From Halocatena halophila (GTDB lineage Archaea > Halobacteriota > Halobacteria > Halobacteriales > Haloarculaceae): a stretch of DNA of 64,000 bases. Position 1 is the stretch's first letter; each line of letters starts with the position of its first letter. A model generated the notes under the pieces. That model had not been told where the DNA came from. It did no database searches and worked only from the letters and a program-made list of their open reading frames with translations. The position numbers and the translations under genes were made by a program. Of the stretch, positions 1 to 8,691 are shown piece by piece. Where the stretch lies: the NCBI GenBank assembly GCA_027563145.1, contig CP071306.1:2170001-2234000 (forward strand), read 5' to 3'.

Positions 1-372
1 CCGCACGCCACTCGGATCGAACAGATCCTGACAATGGTAGATCTGGCGAGCGAGCGGACGAGCTACGAGCACTTGCCTGGGATTGAGCGGATCACGCGCT
101 ATCGCGCAACGGGAGAAACCGTCGTGGCAGCGACGTTTGATACGGGCGCAAAAGTCCGCTATCACGAAACGAACACTGGAGAAATTCACCAGCTCACCTT
201 CTCCGCTGAAGATCCGCAATCACCACTGGAAACGATCGACCGGCCGGGCTGTGCGAGTGCAGCTGATGGCTTGATCGATTTGCTTGATTCCTATGGTCGG
301 TATCGCAGTCTCGGCTGTCCGACTGGGCTTGCTGATCAGCATGCTGCCGTTGGACGGATTACGATTGAGTAG
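1..372 (+). CDS. Unknown conserved protein, repeat copy A (5' end outside window)
   Basis: The frame is open from base 1, so the gene begins before the window; 123 residues are visible. I do not recognise the family. The visible part starts with PHATRIEQIL and contains YEHLPGIERITRY, GAKVRYHE and a C-terminal GCASAADGL / YRSLGCP stretch. A near-identical but frameshifted copy lies at 28189-28750, and fragments lie at about 1502-1540 and 25186-25245. In the 28 kb copy this gene follows a tiny zinc-finger ORF with an ATGA overlap, so the same partner is probably just outside this window. Copy A is the only one with an intact C-terminus, which gives the true end of the family. No function is inferred. 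Confidence 0.75.
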   Translation, partial: PHATRIEQILTMVDLASERTSYEHLPGIERITRYRATGETVVAATFDTGAKVRYHETNTGEIHQLTFSAEDPQSPLETIDRPGCASAADGLIDLLDSYGRYRSLGCPTGLADQHAAVGRITIE

Positions 373-458
373 ACGATCCGGAAGCGATTTCCATCTCAAA
401 TAATTTTTATGTAATAATTAGGTGCCATCCCCTCGATGAATGGTGATTATAAGGGATA

Positions 459-713
459 TTACTCCTCCTCGTCCCACAACAAAATAACTTTAATTATATG
501 ATATGTTATGAGGACGATTACGTAGATACTTATATACAATAATCCAGCCACTGAGTCAGGATACCGACCTGCTGAGGGTTCAGCGGGCATGGAAAAGATG
601 CCACTGATAGCTGCCAAAAATGGCTGTAAGAAATTCAAATATAGATATAGTACTATCAATCCAATAATAATTGCCTCAATATAGAAAATAACGTGATCTA
701 ATTCGTCATCCAT
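459..713 (-). CDS. Small two-helix membrane protein
   Basis: 84 residues with two strongly hydrophobic segments, roughly residues 8-38 and 56-78, joined by a polar loop and ending in an acidic tail (WDEEE). The DNA is much more AT-rich than the rest of the window. The layout (helix, loop with a P-rich stretch, helix) resembles the two paralogous membrane proteins downstream at 830 and 1617, although identity is low. No family is recognised. The setting beside fragments of a repeated accessory unit suggests horizontally acquired DNA. A role as an orphan membrane immunity protein is only a guess. Confidence 0.55.
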   Translation of the reverse strand: MDDELDHVIFYIEAIIIGLIVLYLYLNFLQPFLAAISGIFSMPAEPSAGRYPDSVAGLLYISIYVIVLITYHIIKVILLWDEEE

Positions 714-829
714 ATGCGATACTATTGGAATGCTTACATACGATCTGTGGTTTTACAGAGTACGATATCGCAACTCCCAGCCACAACGCGCACCCATTCG
801 ACGAGAGAATGTAACAGTGAATCGTGATT

Positions 830-1180
830 TCATACATCAGGTGATTCAATAAATACTACATATATACAAATTAGTACAGCTACCGTTGCCAGAAACGCCC
901 ACCCTGCTGGTGTTTGCGGCGCTGGTCCTCGTATATTCTCGTACTGAACGGGATGATCCTTGAACATTGGATGGATTACGATCAATAGAGGCTGGACTAC
1001 ATACTCGAAAATAGGATAGGCGACAACAAGGAATAAGAATGCCTTCAATCGGTATTTCGTCCGTCGTCTCACTAATTGACGTGTTGCCAGGCAGTGATAA
1101 GAAGTTTCTGTTTGACTCAAACCACCGTACGGCTTTGTTGTTGTCCCGTATTCATTTCGTATCGTCGGATCGCTACGCAC
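830..1180 (-). CDS. Small two-helix membrane protein, paralogue 1
   Basis: 116 residues from the ATG at 1180. A GTG at 1072 would give about 80 residues and matches the length of its paralogue better, so the start is uncertain. The core AYPIFEYVVQPLLIVIHPMFKD, a loop, then PQTPAGWAF and a second hydrophobic helix is shared almost residue for residue with the protein at 1617-1889. Two transmembrane helices are predicted. No enzyme motif is visible. The pair looks like a tandem duplication in an AT-rich accessory strip. Function unknown. Confidence 0.55.
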   Translation of the reverse strand: MRSDPTIRNEYGTTTKPYGGLSQTETSYHCLATRQLVRRRTKYRLKAFLFLVVAYPIFEYVVQPLLIVIHPMFKDHPVQYENIRGPAPQTPAGWAFLATVAVLICIYVVFIESPDV

Positions 1181-1278
1181 ACCTGGTTTCCAGAACCGCT
1201 TGTGGATTCTGGAATTTATTATAATAACCTTTTCGACTGTTCAGAAGAATAGCGTTCCAGGCGCGCCCTCTATTGTGA

Positions 1279-1512
1279 TTTGCTGATCTACAGAATCAGC
1301 AGCTCTCGTCATCCCAGATTCGGACGCTAACGGATAATGGAGCGAATGTCGATGAGATACCGCAGATGAAGTGCATGGGCTTTACCAACAAGCACGTCAC
1401 GACGCTTGCTGAGAACGGAATGGAGTATAAGAAGACCCGAAAGCTCGATTATTCCGCTTTCGATGCGGAGCAAATCACAACGCTCGCTCGAAAACTGGGT
1501 GTCCGCATATAA
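1279..1512 (+). pseudogene. Gene fragment of unknown family, without a start codon
   Basis: A 77-codon open frame begins directly after a stop codon and has no plausible start except an internal ATG near 1372. It reads as a coherent charged protein end, with segments such as CMGFTNKHVTTLAENG and AEQITTLARKLGVRI. Bases 1502-1540, at and just beyond its 3' end, match the repeated unit seen at 28.35 kb in 31 of 39 positions. This suggests a junction left by recombination into that repeat. It is probably the 3' remnant of a displaced gene. Family not recognised. Confidence 0.4.
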
Positions 1513-1540
1513 CGCGAATTAAGCAGATCCTCACGATGGT
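1502..1540 (+). repeat. Fragment D of the zinc-finger/unknown-protein repeat
   Basis: This 39-base stretch aligns without gaps to the copy beginning at about 28352 (31 of 39 identical by hand count) and to the first 38 bases of the window. In the intact copies it encodes the PHATRIEQILTM region. Here it is followed by stop codons, so it is a non-coding remnant. Confidence 0.5.
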
Positions 1541-1616
1541 GTAGTTCGACAAACCTGAACAAGTCGGAAGTCGAAAGGTGTAGAGAATTGGCTGAACCTC
1601 CCCTTTGAAATAGTTC

Positions 1617-1889
1617 TCAATCTCCAGTCTCGAAGATATATTTAATATATGGTTCTATAAAGAACACAGAAATAATAATTATAGATATCATAGTGGTAAT
1701 GAATGCCCATCCTGCAGGAGTCTGGGGTAGATATCCACTCACTTGATCGGCAGGCATATTTTGGTCCTTAAACATTGGATGCACTAAAATCAGGATTGGC
1801 TGAACTACATACTCGAAAATTGGGAATGTAATGATGAATGCAATAAAGGCAGCTATTCGGTCTTTACTTTCCGCTTTCATATCACTCAC
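1617..1889 (-). CDS. Small two-helix membrane protein, paralogue 2
   Basis: 90 residues with a short charged N-terminus (MSDMKAESKDR), a first helix running into FPIFEYVVQPILILVHPMFK, a loop ending PQTPAGWAF, a second helix rich in isoleucine, and a short tail. It is clearly paralogous to 830-1180. No signal peptide cleavage site or catalytic motif is apparent. Low GC content and tandem duplication point to accessory DNA. A second possible start lies three codons in (MKAES). Function unknown. Confidence 0.6.
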   Translation of the reverse strand: MSDMKAESKDRIAAFIAFIITFPIFEYVVQPILILVHPMFKDQNMPADQVSGYLPQTPAGWAFITTMISIIIISVFFIEPYIKYIFETGD

Positions 1890-2264
1890 GCCTTATTCTA
1901 TATTTATAATTCTTTGTATATTTGTTTCAACCATCGAAGTGTACTCTCCACCGATATCGACTTTAACGTCATCGTTCCATTGACAGTGCCTTAAGCCCAC
2001 TCCAGCGGTCCGCCATCCAGTGTAGGGTATTCGATGTACAATCTGAAGCCACTACGCTAAGGATACCGCTTCAGTACCATCAGTCCGCACAAACCGCCAG
2101 ATGAACTCCATAATATATAAATTATTGACATCTAGCATTGTCTCATAGATCACACACACCACCGCCATGCGCTTCGAACTATCACTGATGTATAAAGATA
2201 CGGAAATATGAGAGATATTTTCAGCCATGCGAAGAGATAACCGGCTCCGCTGCCCTGTGAGAGT
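1890..2264. other. 375-base intergenic stretch
   Basis: No supported gene. It contains the upstream region of the membrane protein at 1889 and, at 2191-2197, a TATAAAG box that could serve the regulator starting at 2265 with an approximately 45-base leader. Nothing else is recognised. Confidence 0.4.
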
Positions 2265-3137
2265 ATGCCATCGTCCAAATCAATCAGCGGGCAGACCCAG
2301 CAACGGCTGGAACTACTTGGAGACCGCACACGCCTCGAAATCCTGCTCGTTCTCGCACAGTCTCACCGACACGATCCACTCTCACCATCGATGCCAGAGT
2401 CCGACCTCCGTCGTCGCGTTGGGGTTGCAGATCCAGGGAGTTTCGGCTACCATCTCCAACAGCTCGCTGATACGTTCGTCGATGAGACCGACTCGGGCTT
2501 CCGGCTGACGCCACTCGGAACCGATGTCGTCGGCACGGTTGTCGCCGGACTCGGCGAGGGGCCGACAATCGAACCGACACCCCTGGGCATTGACTGTCCG
2601 GGCTGTGATCGTCCGATTCAACTCTCCCACGCTGACGGCCGGCTACAGGTTGGCTGCGCCGACCACCACCTCAACCACCCGATTCGACCGAATCTCCTGC
2701 GCGAGCGCTCACCCCACGACCTGGCGGCGACGGCGGTGCTTGGGCTGCTCCAGGAGACTGAATCGATGCGACGTGGCTGCTGTCCGCTCTGTGCCGGCCA
2801 CTGCGCCACCACAATCGAATCCGGTGACGGCGATACACCGACTTCCTTCGGGGCTTCCTGTGATAGCTGTGGCAATCACACGACGCAGCCGCTCGGCGTG
2901 CTGCTCGCTCGCCAGCCAGCGTCGATCGCACTCGCGGAGGCCTCGGGCGTTGATCTGACCGGACTGGAGCTGGTCAGCTGGACGCTTCGTGGCGCTGTCG
3001 CTCCGGTTCAAACGCCATCGACCGACCGCAACGTGGTGACCATCGAAACAGAAACGGGCGCGGTGACGTTCACGCTCGACGAAAACGCAAGAATTCTCGA
3101 TGTCGATTCGTCGGTTTGCAGGGCCACACCGAACTGA
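2265..3137 (+). CDS. ArsR-like winged-helix regulator with zinc-finger modules
   Basis: 290 residues. The first 90 or so form a helix-turn-helix module of ArsR type (QRLELLGDRTRLEILLVLAQ, then DPGSFGYHLQQLADTFV and a wing ending RLTPLG). The middle contains zinc-ribbon-like cysteines: CPGC near residue 110, CCPLC near 170 and CDSCG near 195. This architecture is common in haloarchaeal transcription regulators that sense an unknown signal. A stop lies in frame just before 2265, which fixes the start. The gene stands alone; the next gene downstream is a broken kinase-like gene. Target genes are unknown. Confidence 0.75.
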   Translation: MPSSKSISGQTQQRLELLGDRTRLEILLVLAQSHRHDPLSPSMPESDLRRRVGVADPGSFGYHLQQLADTFVDETDSGFRLTPLGTDVVGTVVAGLGEGPTIEPTPLGIDCPGCDRPIQLSHADGRLQVGCADHHLNHPIRPNLLRERSPHDLAATAVLGLLQETESMRRGCCPLCAGHCATTIESGDGDTPTSFGASCDSCGNHTTQPLGVLLARQPASIALAEASGVDLTGLELVSWTLRGAVAPVQTPSTDRNVVTIETETGAVTFTLDENARILDVDSSVCRATPN

Positions 3138-3177
3138 TCGGCAGCGTTCTGTGCGTGCTGTCCGAACGTGGTACTGA

Positions 3178-4179
3178 ATGACAGCAGTCGACCGCGATAT
3201 GGTTCGTGACCGCTGCGCACGGCTCCCTGCTGGAGAGCTGTTCAACGCACCACCACTGACGACGCAATTGTTCGACTTGAGGGTGGGGTCAACGAACTGT
3301 TCGCCGTCACCACCGCTTCCTCTGACGCCCAGCTAATCGTCAAGTTCGGAACGCACCACTCGGCCAACCACCTCCGTGCCGGCGTAGCCGCCACCGAACT
3401 GCTGGCCCACTGGACGACGCTCCCCGTTCCGACGGTGCACGCCACGGCGTTTGAGGACTCACCCCCGTCGGTCATCATGGACCGCTGTCCGGGAACACCG
3501 CTCGCCGATGGCTTCGATGACACCGAACGGCTGACTGCCCCCAGCGCGGTTCGGACGCTCGGGCGCGTGATTCGGGACTGCTGGACGGTGCCTGCTTCGA
3601 CACTGGAGGGCTACGGACGCATTCGATCGCTGGAAGGAACTGCAGATAGCCCACGCGTCGGGGCCGAACACGAGACATTCCGGTCGTGGGTGCGTGCGTA
3701 CGCCAACCGCTGTTATGGTAGCCCGGCCGCACACGACGCGCTCGAAACCAGTGCGCCGGATGTACTGGAGTATCTCTGTAATCGCACGGCGGTGCTCCCC
3801 GAATCACCACCACAATCGCTCATCGTCACGGATCTCTCTCCCGAGAATCTCCTGACTCTCGATGGCATGCCACCAGCGTCACCCACCGAGCTCACTGGAT
3901 TCGTGGATCTCGACGGGGCGAAAATCGGCCCCCTCGAATTTGCGGCGGTCAACGTTGAGTATTCTGCTCACGCGCGGCGTGGCCGACCCCCAACCGATTC
4001 GTCGCGCGCTGTACGACCCACTACCGATCGACCCGGATAGTCCAGAACGGGACTGCTACCGGCTGCTCGCCATGGGCCGGTCTGTCACCGCGCTCGATCG
4101 CTGGTACGATCCAACCGGTGAGCGCTTCCAGCGGCGTGGAACGACAATCGCCGCCGAACTCGAACGAATTATCGAGTAA
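3178..4179 (+). pseudogene. Aminoglycoside phosphotransferase-like kinase with two frameshifts
   Basis: Three consecutive frames together give one APH-fold protein. Frame one starts at ATG 3178 (MTAVDRDMVRDRCARLPAG) and is lost near 3245. The second frame runs on as VRLEGGVNELFAV, LIVKFGT, then the catalytic-loop-like LIVTDLSPENLL and FVDLDGAKIGPLEF. Near 3958 the frame shifts again into LLTRGVADPQPIRRALYDP and ends at 4179. The phosphate-acceptor loop is HGD in most relatives but TDLSPEN here. Haloarchaea carry many such small-molecule kinases with unknown substrates. It is either a pseudogene or has two sequencing errors. Confidence 0.6.
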
Positions 4180-4250
4180 TCACAGCCGTTCACAGAGCGC
4201 CAGCCCTAATTCGCCCACCTTCGAACGCTCACGCGGACGCACGTCACAAA

Positions 4251-4652
4251 ATGAGTTCTGTCACCAATCACCCGCTCGTTCGACTGGAAACGCTCGTGTT
4301 GATCGCTATTGGTGGCTTTGCCGGCTCGAATCTCAGATACGTCGTCGGATTGTTGCTCGCCCCGCAGGCGATTGGTGCCACGCTGGTGGTGAACACGCTG
4401 GGGAGTTTCGGTCTGGGGTTCATCCTCTATGAGGCCGAATTCACGGGGCTGCTTGCCGATCGAACCCGGTTGATCGCCGCAACTGGCTTTCTCTCATCAT
4501 TCACCACCTACAGCACGTTCGCCGTCCAGACGGCACAGCTCGGAGACCCATTCACAATGGGTGTGAACGTCATCGCAACCCACGGCCTCGCCGTTGCTGG
4601 CGTCCTGAGTGGTCGCTGGCTCGCCTCGAAAATCCCACGAGGTGCGCAATGA
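4251..4652 (+). CDS. crcB1: Fluoride channel subunit CrcB/Fluc, first copy
   Basis: 133 residues with four hydrophobic segments and the family signatures GGFAGSNLRY near the N-terminus, NTLGSFGLGF and GFLSSFTTYSTF. CrcB (Fluc) proteins assemble as dual-topology dimers that let fluoride leave the cell. Its stop codon overlaps the start of a second crcB by four bases (ATGA), the usual arrangement when the two halves form an obligate heterodimer. Some archaeal crcB genes follow fluoride riboswitches; I did not see a convincing one in the 70 bases upstream. Confidence 0.92.
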   Translation: MSSVTNHPLVRLETLVLIAIGGFAGSNLRYVVGLLLAPQAIGATLVVNTLGSFGLGFILYEAEFTGLLADRTRLIAATGFLSSFTTYSTFAVQTAQLGDPFTMGVNVIATHGLAVAGVLSGRWLASKIPRGAQ

Positions 4653-5008
4653 CGACGGTCGATCCGGCACACATCGTCGGCACTGGCGGTGCGCTTGGGG
4701 CAGTGTTGCGATACGAACTCAGCATGCGAATCGACACCGAGGAGCTTCCACTGGGAACGCTCACGGTCAACGTGGTGGGAAGCTTCGTGCTCGCACTGCT
4801 GGCGTTTGTGAGCCCATCGGAGTCGCTGCAGCTGTTCTTCGGAACGGGTGCGTGTGGCTCGTTCACCACGTTCTCCTCGTTCTCGTACGAAATCGTCCGG
4901 TTCTGGGAGGCCGGCGAGAAAATCCGAGCGATCGGCTACAGCATCGGGACGCTCAGTGGGGCGGGCGGTGCTATTGGGCTGGCGTGGCTGCTTGCGACCT
5001 TCGTTTGA
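4649..5008 (+). CDS. crcB2: Fluoride channel subunit CrcB/Fluc, second copy
   Basis: 119 residues with the same four-helix plan and motifs GTGGALGAVLRYELS, VNVVGSFVLA and GACGSFTTFSSFSYE. The conserved asparagine and the paired Phe/Thr/Ser of the channel track are present. It overlaps crcB1 by four bases, so the two are co-translated and most likely form a heterodimeric channel. The MFS gene begins 78 bases after its stop. Confidence 0.92.
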   Translation: MTTVDPAHIVGTGGALGAVLRYELSMRIDTEELPLGTLTVNVVGSFVLALLAFVSPSESLQLFFGTGACGSFTTFSSFSYEIVRFWEAGEKIRAIGYSIGTLSGAGGAIGLAWLLATFV

Positions 5009-5085
5009 GCGGTCAATTTTCCGGCTTTCGTGGCTTTTTGGTCGAACCAGTCAAACGGGCAAGGGTGTCGCGTAGTATTGTGTCG

Positions 5086-6354
5086 ATGTTGGGCAACCGG
5101 GAGTTTCTCGCGCTCTCGGGGACGGCCTTTGCCCGTTCGCAGGCGTATTCGACGATCCTCATCGCGCTGGCGCTGTATGCCGACCAGTTCAACACGACCG
5201 GGGCCGTTGAGGGACTGTTCGGAACGGCAATGGCGGCCGCCCAGTTGCTGATCGTCCTCCCCCTCGGACGGTATATCGACACGCACAACGCAAAACGCAT
5301 TCTCGTCTTCGGGCTCGTGTTCAACGTCCTTGTGTTCGTGGGCTACGCACAGGTACAGACCGTCGCTCACGTGATCATCATGCGGGTTCTTCAGGGCTTT
5401 GGCGCGTCTATCCTCTGGATCACCGGCTCAGCGGTGGTCGGCACCGTCGCTCCCGGCGGCGAACGCGGCCAGTGGCTTGGCTCGTACAACCAGGTCGGGG
5501 CGTTTTCCTCGCTGGCCGGCGATATGATCGGTGGCATACTGCTGGCCGTGTATGGCTTTCAGGCAACCTATGCGGTTCTCAGCGCGATTACGGTTCTTGC
5601 GGCGTTGTTTGCGCTCTGGTTTCTCCGTGATAATCCCGGTGGCAGAAAAGATCCAGAGGAATCGACCGGCGTCGAAACGTTTCGCCAGCTTGGCCGTCGG
5701 CAGGCCATCCGTGCGCTGGTGGTGTTTCGTCTCGGCATGTCCTTCGGGAAAATGGCCGTCATCACGTTTGTCCCGATCTACGCCCGCACCGCGTTCGGGA
5801 TGTCGCCAGTACTCGTCGGCGGTATTCTTGCCGGCGGCAAGCTGACCAAGGCCGCCACACAGGGGATCGTCGGCGGATTCACCGATCAGTTCGGACAGAA
5901 ACACCGCTTTATCATCGCGGGAGCGTTCTGTTATGCTATCGGCACGGCGATGATCCCGTTGGCTGGCGTTGCATCGCAGTTTGGCTCGGCAGTAACGCTT
6001 CACACCGGTGCGATCACTGGGCTCCCCTCCACTGTGACCATCGTTCCGGCGTTTTTCGTCCTGTTTGTCGCCTACGGCGTCTGTGGGGTGGCCGATAGCA
6101 TCCGGCTTCCGGCGAGCATGGCACTGTTCGTCGAAGAGGGAGAGCAGTTCCAGGCAGTGGCTGGCGCGCTCTCGCTGCGCTCAATCGCCTGGAAACTCGG
6201 TCAGGTGATTGGCCCCGTCGTCGTTGGTGTGATCTGGGATCTCACCGACGTGGTAACCGCATTTGGGGTGGCTGCAGGAATCATTGCCGGTGCGACGCTG
6301 GTGTTTGGACTGTTGTTCCACGCCGAACCAACGACAACGGCAACGCCAGAGTGA
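5086..6354 (+). CDS. MFS transporter
   Basis: 422 residues from the ATG at 5086 (MLGNREFLAL), with about 12 hydrophobic segments and an MFS loop 2-3 signature (LGRYIDTHNAKRILVFGL). The open frame extends upstream through crcB2 in another frame, so that part is not coding; GTG codons at 5065 and 5080 are alternatives. The protein resembles haloarchaeal multidrug or sugar efflux permeases. Placed after the fluoride channel pair, it may be transcribed with it, but nothing shows that it moves fluoride. Substrate unknown. Confidence 0.85.
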   Translation: MLGNREFLALSGTAFARSQAYSTILIALALYADQFNTTGAVEGLFGTAMAAAQLLIVLPLGRYIDTHNAKRILVFGLVFNVLVFVGYAQVQTVAHVIIMRVLQGFGASILWITGSAVVGTVAPGGERGQWLGSYNQVGAFSSLAGDMIGGILLAVYGFQATYAVLSAITVLAALFALWFLRDNPGGRKDPEESTGVETFRQLGRRQAIRALVVFRLGMSFGKMAVITFVPIYARTAFGMSPVLVGGILAGGKLTKAATQGIVGGFTDQFGQKHRFIIAGAFCYAIGTAMIPLAGVASQFGSAVTLHTGAITGLPSTVTIVPAFFVLFVAYGVCGVADSIRLPASMALFVEEGEQFQAVAGALSLRSIAWKLGQVIGPVVVGVIWDLTDVVTAFGVAAGIIAGATLVFGLLFHAEPTTTATPE

Positions 6355-6397
6355 TCACTACCACACTATTCAACACGTTGGATAGTGAACACAACCC

Positions 6398-6598
6398 ATG
6401 GATGATACTCACACTGAATCGTGTGGTCGGTGTTCGATGAGTGTTGCTGCTTCGATGACCGATGGCGAGCCAGTGATGGCCGACAACCGCATCGAATGTT
6501 CCGAACGAGCGCTCAAACGGGCAATGTGGCCACAGCGATTGATCCATCGGATTGCCCACCGGTTGAACGTCGTGGCGACACAATTTGTTTATGGGTGA
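6398..6598 (+). CDS. Possible small cysteine-containing protein
   Basis: A 66-codon frame in the 315-base gap between the MFS gene and the next gene. It encodes MDDTHTESCGRCSMSV, with one CxxC pair and a basic C-terminal half. Haloarchaea express many short CxxC proteins, so it may be real, but codon usage and composition are not decisive and no homology is recognised. Treat as weak. Confidence 0.25.
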   Translation: MDDTHTESCGRCSMSVAASMTDGEPVMADNRIECSERALKRAMWPQRLIHRIAHRLNVVATQFVYG

Positions 6599-6669
6599 TG
6601 GATATGCAATAATATGGGTCTCGGGTGCCAGAGGAGTTTTTGCTGTCGATACCGAAAGGGCGGATGCAG

Positions 6670-7347
6670 ATGGAAGAAAGCGTGACCGGGTTTATTGACC
6701 GGGGGACGTGGGGAGACGTGGTTGAATTCGGCGAGCGCATCACGCTCGCCCTTCAGGATAACGGCGTCTCCGGTGGTGATTTCGAAGAGTGGGACGAGTG
6801 GCGACCGAAGAGCCACGAACGACTGGACGTCGATGTCAACGAAAAAACCGCCCAGCAGGCGAGCATCGACGAGAGCAAAAGTGAAAAGGAGGGCACCGAA
6901 CCTGACGACGACATCAAAACGGCGGGCGAGAAGCTCACAGAGTCGTACCAAAAACTCGATGAGGATACGGGCGAGGCGGTCGATAAGTGGAACGAATCGA
7001 TCGATCACGTCGCTAGAGCGGCGGATTCGGCCGGTCGTAAGGCAATTCGCGCCGTCGAAGGTGCGGTTTATAAAAAGGTGATGACACAGCTCGGGCCGTA
7101 CTACTTCGATAACGATGTCGTAAGTGCGAATCTCCAGCGGATCGACAACGACGAACCCACCTACCGACTCGAGGTGAACATCAACGACGACGATCTCCGC
7201 ATCCACATCTCAAACGCGCTTGCGGATTACGAGCGAACAGTGGATCGCTGGCACGTAGACTGTGAAAAAGACACCGAAGCACTCGAAACGGTCGAAGGGA
7301 TAGAAGTGCCTGAAACTGCCGTTGATTCGGAACCCACGACGAATTAA
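6670..7347 (+). CDS. DUF5828-like haloarchaeal protein
   Basis: 225 residues from the ATG at 6670 (MEESVTGFIDRGTWGDVVE); a GTG at 6625 and an ATG at 6664 are also in frame. The protein is very acidic and mostly helical, with a conserved block SIDHVARAADSAGRKAIR followed by VYKKVMTQLGPYYFDND. I match it from memory to a family restricted to Halobacteria (DUF5828). There is no signal peptide or membrane segment, so it is cytoplasmic. Function unknown. It stands alone, with AT-rich flanks on both sides. Confidence 0.7.
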   Translation: MEESVTGFIDRGTWGDVVEFGERITLALQDNGVSGGDFEEWDEWRPKSHERLDVDVNEKTAQQASIDESKSEKEGTEPDDDIKTAGEKLTESYQKLDEDTGEAVDKWNESIDHVARAADSAGRKAIRAVEGAVYKKVMTQLGPYYFDNDVVSANLQRIDNDEPTYRLEVNINDDDLRIHISNALADYERTVDRWHVDCEKDTEALETVEGIEVPETAVDSEPTTN

Positions 7348-7503
7348 ATCACACAGATCATTACGATATCTGTATTATTTTGTTCTATTGAATCACTCTA
7401 CAGTGACCAACTTCTCATAAAGCTGATTAATTCTTCTACGTTTTCCAGTTCAATCGAACGGCAAGTCAGAACATTCACAACACTGGCGGGAGTGACGTTT
7501 GAT

Positions 7504-8691
7504 ATGCCAACCGACACCGCTGTGGTTCTCGCGGCGGGAGAAGGGACTCGACTCCGTCCTTTGACCCGTAACCGCCCGAAACCGATGCTTCCAGCGGGCA
7601 ATCGTCCGATACTGGAGTACGTGTTGGACGCGCTCATCGAAGCCGGCATCGAGCGGCTCTGTTTGATCGTCGGCTACAAGCGCAGCCGGGTCCAGGAACA
7701 TTTCGGTCCGACCTATCGTGATGTGCCGATTGAGTACGTTGTCCAACCAAAACAGCTCGGAAGTGGTCATGCTCTCCAGCAAGCCCGTGGGAAACTCGAC
7801 GGGTCGTTCGTCGTGGTCAACGGCGACCGCGTTATCGAACCGTCGCTCGTTACCGACGTGCTAGAGGCATCAGAGTCGGATGATGCCGCAACGCTTGCCG
7901 TGCTCGAACGGCCAGCAGCGAACCGATACGGTGCGGTCGTGATGCGTGATTCGGCAATCGTCGAGCTGATCGAAAAGCCCGAAACGGAGTACCAGCTCGT
8001 CAACGGCGGCGTGTACGTCTTCGACGAGCGGATCTTCGATGCACTTGCCGAAACACCCCGTCGGAACGGGAGTTTGCTGTTGACCGATGCGGTCGATATG
8101 CTCATCTACGAAGCGACCGTTCGCGGAGTTCGCACAGAGGGGCTGTGGGCCGATGCCACCTATCCGTGGGATCTGCTGACCGTTTCGCGTGCGTTGCTCG
8201 AACACCAACTCGTCGATCCGACGGCGCATGAGTCCGATGTCTGGATCGCAGAGAGTGCGATCGTTCACGAGAACGCCACGCTGCAAGGACCAGTTGTCAT
8301 CGGGCCGGACTGCGAACTCGGTCCCGGAAGCGTTGTCGGACCGAACGTTGCACTCGGTCGCAACGTCACGGTCGGGGCGAATTCGACGCTTGAATCGAGC
8401 GTGATCGACACGGACACACGCATCGGTCCGCAGAGTACGCTGCTTGATTGTGTTACCGGACAGGACGTTGATCTCGGTGCTGGAACGATCGTTCCGGGCG
8501 GGCCTGCAGACGTGCAGGTCAACGAGAGTCTGTTCCGTGATGAAGATCTCGGAGCCGTGTTCGCCGATCGCGTGACCTGTGGTGGTGGCGTTCGATGTGA
8601 GCCGGGCGCGCTCGTGGGAACGAACGCAACGATCGGAACAGGTGTGGTCGTCTCCGGTCATGTGCCGGAGCGAGCAGAGGTGATACGCTAA
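7504..8691 (+). CDS. GlmU-like sugar-1-phosphate nucleotidyltransferase
   Basis: 395 residues. The N-terminal domain carries the nucleotidyltransferase signature (VVLAAGEGTRLRPLT, then KPMLP) and VVNGDRVI. The C-terminal half is a left-handed beta-helix of hexapeptide repeats (ATLQGPVVIGPDCELGPGS and following). Archaeal members couple glucosamine-1-phosphate acetylation and UDP-GlcNAc formation, or activate glucose-1-phosphate. The overlap with glmS argues for the amino-sugar role. The start was chosen at MPTDTAVVL rather than the GTG at 7492. Confidence 0.82.
   Translation: MPTDTAVVLAAGEGTRLRPLTRNRPKPMLPAGNRPILEYVLDALIEAGIERLCLIVGYKRSRVQEHFGPTYRDVPIEYVVQPKQLGSGHALQQARGKLDGSFVVVNGDRVIEPSLVTDVLEASESDDAATLAVLERPAANRYGAVVMRDSAIVELIEKPETEYQLVNGGVYVFDERIFDALAETPRRNGSLLLTDAVDMLIYEATVRGVRTEGLWADATYPWDLLTVSRALLEHQLVDPTAHESDVWIAESAIVHENATLQGPVVIGPDCELGPGSVVGPNVALGRNVTVGANSTLESSVIDTDTRIGPQSTLLDCVTGQDVDLGAGTIVPGGPADVQVNESLFRDEDLGAVFADRVTCGGGVRCEPGALVGTNATIGTGVVVSGHVPERAEVIR

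Noticed and set aside
4609-5085. N-terminal extension of the MFS open frame
   Set aside because: It runs through crcB1/crcB2 in another frame and lacks family similarity; the ATG at 5086 gives a normal MFS length.
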